Shown: piece after piece, positions 59,002 to 64,000 of the stretch
Position numbering within the stretch: the first letter of the stretch is position 1
Layout of the letters: each line of letters begins with the position of its first letter
Source: Snodgrassella alvi
GTDB taxonomy: Bacteria > Pseudomonadota > Gammaproteobacteria > Burkholderiales > Neisseriaceae
Assembly: GCF_002777825.1 (NCBI RefSeq)
Contig: NZ_MEIR01000043.1
Coordinates: 110,772 to 174,771, forward strand
Length of the DNA: 64,000 bases
Direction of reading: 5' to 3'
The notes under the pieces: model-generated
What the model saw: the letters and a program-made list of their open reading frames with translations, nothing else
Told to the model about the DNA's origin: nothing
Database searches by the model: none
Translations under genes and position numbers: made by a program

Positions 59002-59238
59002 GTAGCTAAAATCAGAGCATGGCGTGAGCAAATATTAAATGGTGATTTATCCGATGTTGGCGAGGTGTATCAGCAACTGGCCAAACGTGGCTATCATTAT
59101 GCTAAATGGGCGTATGGGGTAGCATCGGCGGATACCCTTACCGGCAATGGCGCATTGGAATTTATGCAGGCAGTGGCGAAAGAACATCACCATATTTTAA
59201 CGGACGATGAAACCAATAAGATCCGCTGCGCTGGTTGA
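59002..59238 (+). pseudogene. 5'-truncated copy of the 86-aa array gene
   Basis: Homology to the small array gene starts abruptly at about RAWREQILNGDLSDVGEV and continues in frame, nearly identical, to the usual C-terminus (ILTDDETNKIRCAG) and a TGA at 59236-59238. The first ~11 codons with the start and ribosome binding site are replaced by unrelated AT-rich DNA. It marks the left edge of the tandem array. Confidence 0.85.
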
Positions 59239-59408
59239 GCTTAGCATAATGTAAATATTTATTAATCCAGCAAATATACATAAATACTGAACTGTTGTTT
59301 AACATTTAATTTAAAACAATAAAATTTTTAAAATCGCCTTCTTTTTCTTTTCTTTTTGTAAAATTTATGTTAATTTTTACTCTATAAAATAGAGCAACAG
59401 GGCTGCTT

Positions 59409-60299
59409 ATGAAGTCTGGATGCAAAAAGATTGTGCTTATCGTGGTGCTGCTGTGGCAGGTGTTGCTGCTTACCGGCTGTGACTATTATGTGAGCGAACA
59501 GCCGGAAAAACAATCAGCGCAGCAGGTACCAGAACCATTCCGCAATCAGGATAGTCGTGGGCGTTATGACACCATTGGCAAACTCGGCACTCACTCCATC
59601 AGCATCCCCGCGGGCGTGATTAATGGCTGGGCACGTTATATCGGCGATCCGGGCGATTTTGCCGATCCGAAAATCAAAGTCAAATACCAGCGTCCACCTA
59701 AAACCTATGATTTACCGATTGAATCATTTGGCTTTCTGTATCGGATTACTGATGGTGATGTCTATACTTCTTTCCGGCAAACAGAAGAGGATTATCGCCG
59801 CGATAATGAAACCTTAATCCCGTATGGCAAACCTTTCCCTTGGGCGAGCGTAAGTGTCTATGGCCAATATGATGCTGCGCCGTTGAATTTTAATTTTACG
59901 GTTCAGGATGACTTTAGATCAGCAAGAGATGTTACCCACTTCGATTATATCCAGCAACCACAGCCGCTGTATGGTTTAACTGTATATAAGGCCAATAATG
60001 GTATTGATCCGAAAACCGGCGAACCGTGGAAATCTGATGCTAATGCCAAGGATATTTTTATCAAAAAAGATCAGGCCGGCAATATTAAAACTTATATAGA
60101 TTGTCAATTCACTCAGCATATAAATTCTTGTCATCATATGTTTTATAACGATGACTGGCATATCCAAGTATGGATTAGTTACAGCCGTACTTATCTGCCA
60201 CAGTGGCAGGAGATGGAGGGCAATATTATCAATATACTGGATAGCTGGCGCGTAAGCCCAGAAGGCAAGCTGCTGGGCAAACAGATTGGTAAGGCCTAG
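59409..60299 (+). CDS. Array lipoprotein, copy 1
   Basis: A 296-aa predicted lipoprotein: a hydrophobic signal peptide with lipobox LTGC (Cys24), a linker (YYVSEQPEKQ), then a conserved globular domain. No named family was recognised. Invariant blocks shared by all copies are EPFRNQDSRGRYDTIGKLGT, YDLPIESFGF, DGDVYTSFRQTEEDY, LYGLTVYKANNGIDP and the closing ILDSWRVSPEG. The region at about 150-180 and the segment between two C-terminal cysteines (CQFTQHINSCHHMF) vary between copies. Asp at position +2 after the Cys (CD) suggests retention in the inner membrane. The tandem-array form is what amplified immunity genes look like; function is inferred. Confidence 0.88.
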   Translation: MKSGCKKIVLIVVLLWQVLLLTGCDYYVSEQPEKQSAQQVPEPFRNQDSRGRYDTIGKLGTHSISIPAGVINGWARYIGDPGDFADPKIKVKYQRPPKTYDLPIESFGFLYRITDGDVYTSFRQTEEDYRRDNETLIPYGKPFPWASVSVYGQYDAAPLNFNFTVQDDFRSARDVTHFDYIQQPQPLYGLTVYKANNGIDPKTGEPWKSDANAKDIFIKKDQAGNIKTYIDCQFTQHINSCHHMFYNDDWHIQVWISYSRTYLPQWQEMEGNIINILDSWRVSPEGKLLGKQIGKA

Positions 60300-60344
60300 T
60301 TTTTGGTAGCAGTAGAACTATTGATTATTTCCAAGGAGAGCACT

Positions 60345-60605
60345 ATGTTAGAAGCAAAAAAAGTAACCAAAGATGAAATTAGAGCATGGCGTGAGCAAAT
60401 ATTAAATGGAGATTTATCCGATGTTGGTGAAGTGTATCAGCAACTGGCCAAACGTGGCTATCATTATGCTCAATGGGCGTATGGGGTAGCATCGGCGGCT
60501 ACCCTTACCGGTAATGGCGCATTGGAATTTATGCAGGCGGTGGCGAAAGAGCATCACCATATTTTAACGGACGACGAAACCAATAAGATACGCTGCGCTG
60601 GTTGA
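60345..60605 (+). CDS. 86-aa array protein, copy 1
   Basis: A small soluble protein with a strong ribosome binding site (AAGGAGAG, 5 bases before the ATG at 60345), which decides the start against an upstream GTG-type extension. It has no signal peptide or membrane segment. The first ~12 residues differ most between copies (LEAKKVTKDEI). The rest (WREQILNGDLSDVGEVYQQL, AKRGYHYAQWAYGVAS, GALEFMQAVAKEHHHIL) is nearly invariant. No family was recognised with certainty. It resembles N-terminal helical segments of larger secreted or effector proteins, so it may be a stand-alone adaptor or a truncated effector start. Confidence 0.8.
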   Translation: MLEAKKVTKDEIRAWREQILNGDLSDVGEVYQQLAKRGYHYAQWAYGVASAATLTGNGALEFMQAVAKEHHHILTDDETNKIRCAG

Positions 60606-60775
60606 ACTTAGCACAATGTAAATATTTATTAATATATTCCATATGCATCAATACTAAACTATTACTTAACATTTAATTTAAAATAATAAAATTTTTAAAA
60701 TCGCATTATTTTTCTTTTCTTTTGGTAAAATTTCTGTTAATTTTTACTTTATAAAATAGAGCAACAGGGCTGCTT

Positions 60776-61669
60776 ATGAAGTCTGGATGCAAAAAGATTG
60801 TGCTTATCGTGGTGCTGCTGTGGCAAGTATTGCTGCTTGCCGGCTGTGACCAAGATTTTGGCAAACAACCGGAAACACAAGTTGTTGAGCAAGTGTCGGA
60901 ACCATTCCGCAATCAGGATAGTCGTGGGCGTTATGACACCATTGGCAAACTCGGTACTCAATCCATCAGCATCCCCGCGGGCGTGATTGATGGCTGGGCA
61001 CGTTATATGGGCGATCCGGGTGATTTTGCTGATCCTAAAATCAAAGCCAAATACCGGCATCCACCTAAAACCTATGATTTACCGATTGAATCATTTGGCT
61101 TTCTGTATCGCATCACTGATGGTGATGTCTATACGTCATTCCGGCAAACAGAAGAGGATTATCGCCGCGATAATGAAACTTTAATCCCGTATGGCAAACC
61201 TTTCCCTTGGGCTGATGTGATTATTTATAGTGAATATGATGCTGCTGCGCCGTTGAATTTTAATGTCTACGTGCAGGAAGGCTTTAAAATATCAAAAGAA
61301 GTTTCCAATATTGATTATATCCAGCAGCCACAGCCGCTGTATGGCTTAACTGTATATAAGGCCAATAATGGCATTGATCCCAAAACTGGTGAACCATGGA
61401 AATCGGATGTTAATGCCAAGGATATTTTGCTCAAAAAAGATCAGACCGGCAATATTAAAACCTATATCGACTGTCAATTTACTCAGCATATAAATATTTG
61501 CAACCATATGTTTTATAACAACAACTGGCATATAAGGGTTCTTGTTGGTTATAACCGTGTTTATCTGCCGCAATGGCAGGAAATAGAGGGCAATATTATC
61601 AAAATACTGGATAGCTGGCGCGTAAGCCCAGAAGGCCGGCTGCTGGGCAAACAGATTGGTAAGGCCTAG
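60776..61669 (+). CDS. Array lipoprotein, copy 2
   Basis: A 297-aa homolog of copy 1, starting 1367 bases further on. Lipobox LAGC (Cys24) is followed by DQDFGKQPETQVVEQVSEPF, which differs clearly from copy 1 but is shared with copy 3. The variable middle reads ADVIIYSEYDAAAPLNFNVY, VQEGFKISKEVSN. The cysteine loop is CQFTQHINICNHMF. Long blocks elsewhere are identical to copy 1 at DNA level, so the copies are recombining mosaics. It is intact. Confidence 0.88.
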   Translation: MKSGCKKIVLIVVLLWQVLLLAGCDQDFGKQPETQVVEQVSEPFRNQDSRGRYDTIGKLGTQSISIPAGVIDGWARYMGDPGDFADPKIKAKYRHPPKTYDLPIESFGFLYRITDGDVYTSFRQTEEDYRRDNETLIPYGKPFPWADVIIYSEYDAAAPLNFNVYVQEGFKISKEVSNIDYIQQPQPLYGLTVYKANNGIDPKTGEPWKSDVNAKDILLKKDQTGNIKTYIDCQFTQHINICNHMFYNNNWHIRVLVGYNRVYLPQWQEIEGNIIKILDSWRVSPEGRLLGKQIGKA

Positions 61670-61714
61670 TTTGTAGTAGTGGTATAACTTATTGATTATC
61701 TCAAGGAGAGCACT

Positions 61715-61975
61715 ATGTTAGAAGCAAAAAAAGTAAGTAGAAGTGAAATTCAGGCATGGCGTGAGCAAATATTAAATGGTGATTTATCCGATGTTGGCGC
61801 GGTGTATCTGCAACTGGCTAAACGTGGCTATCATTATGCTAAATGGGCGTATGGGGTAGCATCGGCGGATACCATTACCGGTAATGGCGCATTGGAATTT
61901 ATGCAGGCGGTGGCGAAAGAACATCACCATATTTTAACGGCCGATGAAACCAATAAGATTCGCTGCACTGGTTGA
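61715..61975 (+). CDS. 86-aa array protein, copy 2
   Basis: A second full copy with the same AAGGAGAG ribosome binding site. It differs from copy 1 mainly near the N-terminus (KKVSRSEIQAWREQ) and at GAVYLQL (copy 1: GEVYQQL), KWAYGVASADTI, and at the end (TADETNKIRCTG). It lies 45 bases after lipoprotein copy 2 and 170 bases before copy 3, and is probably co-transcribed with the preceding lipoprotein gene. Confidence 0.8.
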   Translation: MLEAKKVSRSEIQAWREQILNGDLSDVGAVYLQLAKRGYHYAKWAYGVASADTITGNGALEFMQAVAKEHHHILTADETNKIRCTG

Positions 61976-62145
61976 ACTTAGCGCAATGTAAATATTTATT
62001 AATATATCCCATATACATGAATACTGATTTGTTGTTTAGCTTTTAATTTAAAACAATAAAATTTTTAAAGTCGCATTATTTTTCTTTTCTTTTGGTAAAA
62101 TTTATGTTAATTTTTACTCTATAAAGTAGAACAACAGGGCTGCTT

Positions 62146-63036
62146 ATGAAGTCTGGATTTAGGAAAAGTCTACTTATTGTGGTGTTGCTGTGGCAGGTAT
62201 TGCTGCTTGCCGGCTGTGACCAAGATTTTGGCAAACAACCGGAAACACAAGTTGTTGAGCAAGTGTCGGAACCATTCCGCAATCAGGATAGTCGTGGACG
62301 TTATGACACCATTGGCAAACTAGGTACTCAATCCATCAGTATCCCCGCGGGCGTGATTGATGGCTGGGCGCGCTATATGGGCGATCCGGGCGATTTTGCC
62401 GATCCTAAAATCAAAGCCAAATACCAGCATCCACCTAAAACCTATGATTTACCGATTGAATCATTTGGCTTTCTGTATCGCATTACTGATGGTGATGTCT
62501 ATACGTCATTCCGGCAAACATAAGAGGATTATCGCCGCGATAATGAAACCTTAATCCCGTATGGCAAACCTTTTCCGTGGGCCGATGTCATTATCTATGG
62601 TGAATATGATGCTGCGCCGTTGAATTTTAATTTTACGGTTCAGGATGACTTTAGAGTATCAAAAGAAGTAACCAATATTGATTATATCCAGCAGGAAAAG
62701 CCGCTGTATGGTTTAACCGTATATAAGGCCAATAATGGTATTGATCCGGAAACCGGCGAACCATGGAAATCGGATACCCTTGCCAGAGATCGAATGATTA
62801 AAAAAGATCAGGCAGGCAATATTAAAACTTATATCCAGTGTGAATTTACCCAGCATAAAAATTTTTGTAGCCATATGTTTTATAACGATGACTGGCATAT
62901 CAGAGTATCAATTAGTTATAACCGTACTTATCTGCCACAGTGGCAGGAGATGGAGAGCAATATTATCAAAATACTGGATAGCTGGCGGGTAAGCCCAGAA
63001 GGCAAGCTGCTGGGCAAACAGATTGGTAAAGCTTAG
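62146..63036 (+). pseudogene. Array lipoprotein, copy 3, with an internal stop
   Basis: This copy aligns over its full length with copies 1 and 2. GAA of the invariant SFRQTEEDY block has become TAA at 62521-62523. The reading frame after the stop is kept and the rest of the protein (ADVIIYGEYDAAPLNFNFTV, then IQCEFTQHKNFCSHMF) is intact. The first 125 codons would give a truncated lipoprotein. The signal peptide differs (KSGFRKSLLIVVLLW). A single base change accounts for the loss, so it is recent. Confidence 0.9.
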
Positions 63037-63081
63037 TTTTTGGTAGCAGTAGAACTGTTGATTATTTTCAAGGAGAGCACT

Positions 63082-63342
63082 ATGTTAGAAGCACAAAAAG
63101 TATCAGCAGCTGAAATCAAGGCATGGCGTGAGCAAATATTAAATGGTGATTTATCCGATGTTGGCGCGGTGTATCTGCAACTGGCTAAACGTGGCTATCA
63201 TTATGCTAAATGGGCGTATGGGGTAGCATCGGCGGATACCATTACCGGTAATGGCGCATTGGAATTTATGCAGGCGGTGGCGAAAGAGCATCACCATATT
63301 TTAACGGACGACGAAACCAATAAGATTCGCTGCACTGGTTGA
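63082..63342 (+). CDS. 86-aa array protein, copy 3
   Basis: The third full copy, with ribosome binding site AAGGAGAG and ATG at 63082. The N-terminus reads EAQKVSAAEIKAWREQ; from there it is almost identical to copy 2. It remains open although the lipoprotein gene before it carries a nonsense mutation, so selection on the small gene may be independent. Confidence 0.8.
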   Translation: MLEAQKVSAAEIKAWREQILNGDLSDVGAVYLQLAKRGYHYAKWAYGVASADTITGNGALEFMQAVAKEHHHILTDDETNKIRCTG

Positions 63343-63512
63343 ACTTAGCGCAATGTAAATATTTATTAATATATCCCATATACATGAATACTGATTTGTT
63401 GTTTAGCTTTTAATTTAAAACAATAAAAATTTTAAAATCGCCTTCTTTTTCTTTTATTTTGGTAAAATTTATGTTAATTTTTACTCTATAAAATAGAGCA
63501 ACAGGGCTGCTT

Positions 63513-64000
63513 ATGAAGTCTGGATATAAAAAGATTGTGCTTATCGTGGTGCTGCTGTGGCAGGTATTGCTGCTTACCGGCTGTGACTATTATTTGAGCG
63601 AACAGCCGGAAAAACAACCAGCGCAGCAGGTACCGGAACCATTCCGCAATCAGGATAGTCGTGGGCGTTATGACACCATTGGCAAACTAGGTACTCAATC
63701 CATCAGCATCCCTGCTGGCGTAATTGATGGCTGGGCGCGTTATATGGGCGATCCGGGCGATTTTGCCGATCCGAAAATCAAAGCCAAATACCAGCGCCCA
63801 CCTAAAACCTATGATTTACCAATTGAATCATTTGGCTTTCAATATCGCATTAGCGATGGCGATGTCTATACTTCATTCCGGCAAACAGAAGAGGATTATC
63901 GTCGCGATAATGAAACCTTAATCCCATATGGCAAACCTTTTCCGTGGGCTGGTGTAATCATTTATGGAGAATATGATGCTGCAGCGCCGTTGAATTTTAA
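63513..64000 (+). CDS. Array lipoprotein, copy 4 (partial, runs off the window)
   Basis: The fourth copy starts 1367 bases after copy 3 and is open to the window edge (about 162 codons). The lipobox is LTGC. The linker YYLSEQPEKQPAQQVPEPF is of the copy-1 type. The variable middle AGVIIYGEYDAAAPLNFN is closer to copies 2 and 3. It also differs at FGFQYRISDGDV. This mixture of copy types within one gene shows recombination between units. Confidence 0.88.
   Translation, partial: MKSGYKKIVLIVVLLWQVLLLTGCDYYLSEQPEKQPAQQVPEPFRNQDSRGRYDTIGKLGTQSISIPAGVIDGWARYMGDPGDFADPKIKAKYQRPPKTYDLPIESFGFQYRISDGDVYTSFRQTEEDYRRDNETLIPYGKPFPWAGVIIYGEYDAAAPLNF

Larger units (their letters stand above)
59002..64000 (+). 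repeat. Tandem array of ~1.37-kb lipoprotein/small-protein units
   Basis: The lipoprotein starts lie at 59409, 60776, 62146 and 63513, a period of 1367-1370 bp. Each unit holds a lipoprotein gene, a 45-bp gap, the 86-aa gene, and a ~170-bp AT-rich spacer with a pyrimidine-rich tract (CTTTTTCTTTT) and TATAAAAT before the next lipoprotein. The spacers are nearly identical as well, so each unit may have its own promoter. The left edge is the truncated small gene at 59002; the right edge is outside the window. Confidence 0.92.

Overview
The window looks like part of the chromosome of an AT-rich member of the Neisseriaceae, most likely Snodgrassella alvi or a close relative. This is inferred from gene content, not from a database match. 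Neisseriaceae-like traits are a fused BirA/CoaX protein, a BfrA/BfrB bacterioferritin pair with complementary active sites, a degenerate site-2-protease-like protein, MltA, and a Neisseria-style cysG/cysH/cysD/cysN sulfate cluster.

Layout. 0-4.5 kb: mltA, mutS, and initiator tRNA-fMet with its own promoter and terminator. 4.5-9.8 kb: a gene-poor stretch, then a DUF421 membrane protein, the RNA-repair/ribosome-rescue pair rtcB2-prfH, a frameshifted acetyltransferase and a macro-domain protein. 9.9-17.9 kb: core genes (YciO-type protein, S2P-like protein, prmC-mgtE, a LysR regulator, an aldo/keto reductase, dld). 18-20.8 kb: an ABC exporter gene broken by a frameshift and by a ~960-bp insert carrying the end of a peptidoglycan-hydrolase-like toxin, a coupled immunity-like gene and the tail of a vgrG gene. 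This is debris of a type VI secretion effector locus. 20.9-28.4 kb: RNase P RNA, an MFS transporter, two tandem acyltransferases (one with an internal stop), cysJ and a Firmicutes-like L-lactate dehydrogenase. 28.9-36 kb: an accessory region with a RadC-like/YobI-like two-gene operon (a possible defence system) and three phage-type regulators with operator-like palindromes. 36-42.4 kb: sulfate assimilation (cysN, a hydrolase, cysD, cysH; divergent cysG) and bfrA-bfrB. 43.2-44.6 kb: a decayed three-gene lipid/ketide-type cluster. 45-52.9 kb: an SDR, a FadL porin, a membrane protein, mrp, birA-coaX and a SPOR-like protein. 52.9-58.4 kb: a GC- and C-rich surface polysaccharide operon (Wzx flippase, GT32, Stealth phosphotransferase, GT2, initiating sugar transferase). 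59 kb to the end: a ~1.37-kb tandem array alternating a ~297-aa lipoprotein gene with an 86-aa protein gene. At least four units are present and the array runs off the window.

How the genes work together. Sulfate assimilation proceeds through CysD/CysN (APS formation), CysH (reduction to sulfite) and CysJ (electron donor for sulfite reductase; cysI is not in the window), and CysG makes the sirohaem. Dld and L-LDH connect to lactate metabolism. RtcB2 and PrfH are expected to act together on damaged ribosomes. The lipoprotein array and the broken effector cassette both suggest contact-dependent competition. The array has the form expected of amplified immunity genes, but its function is inferred only.
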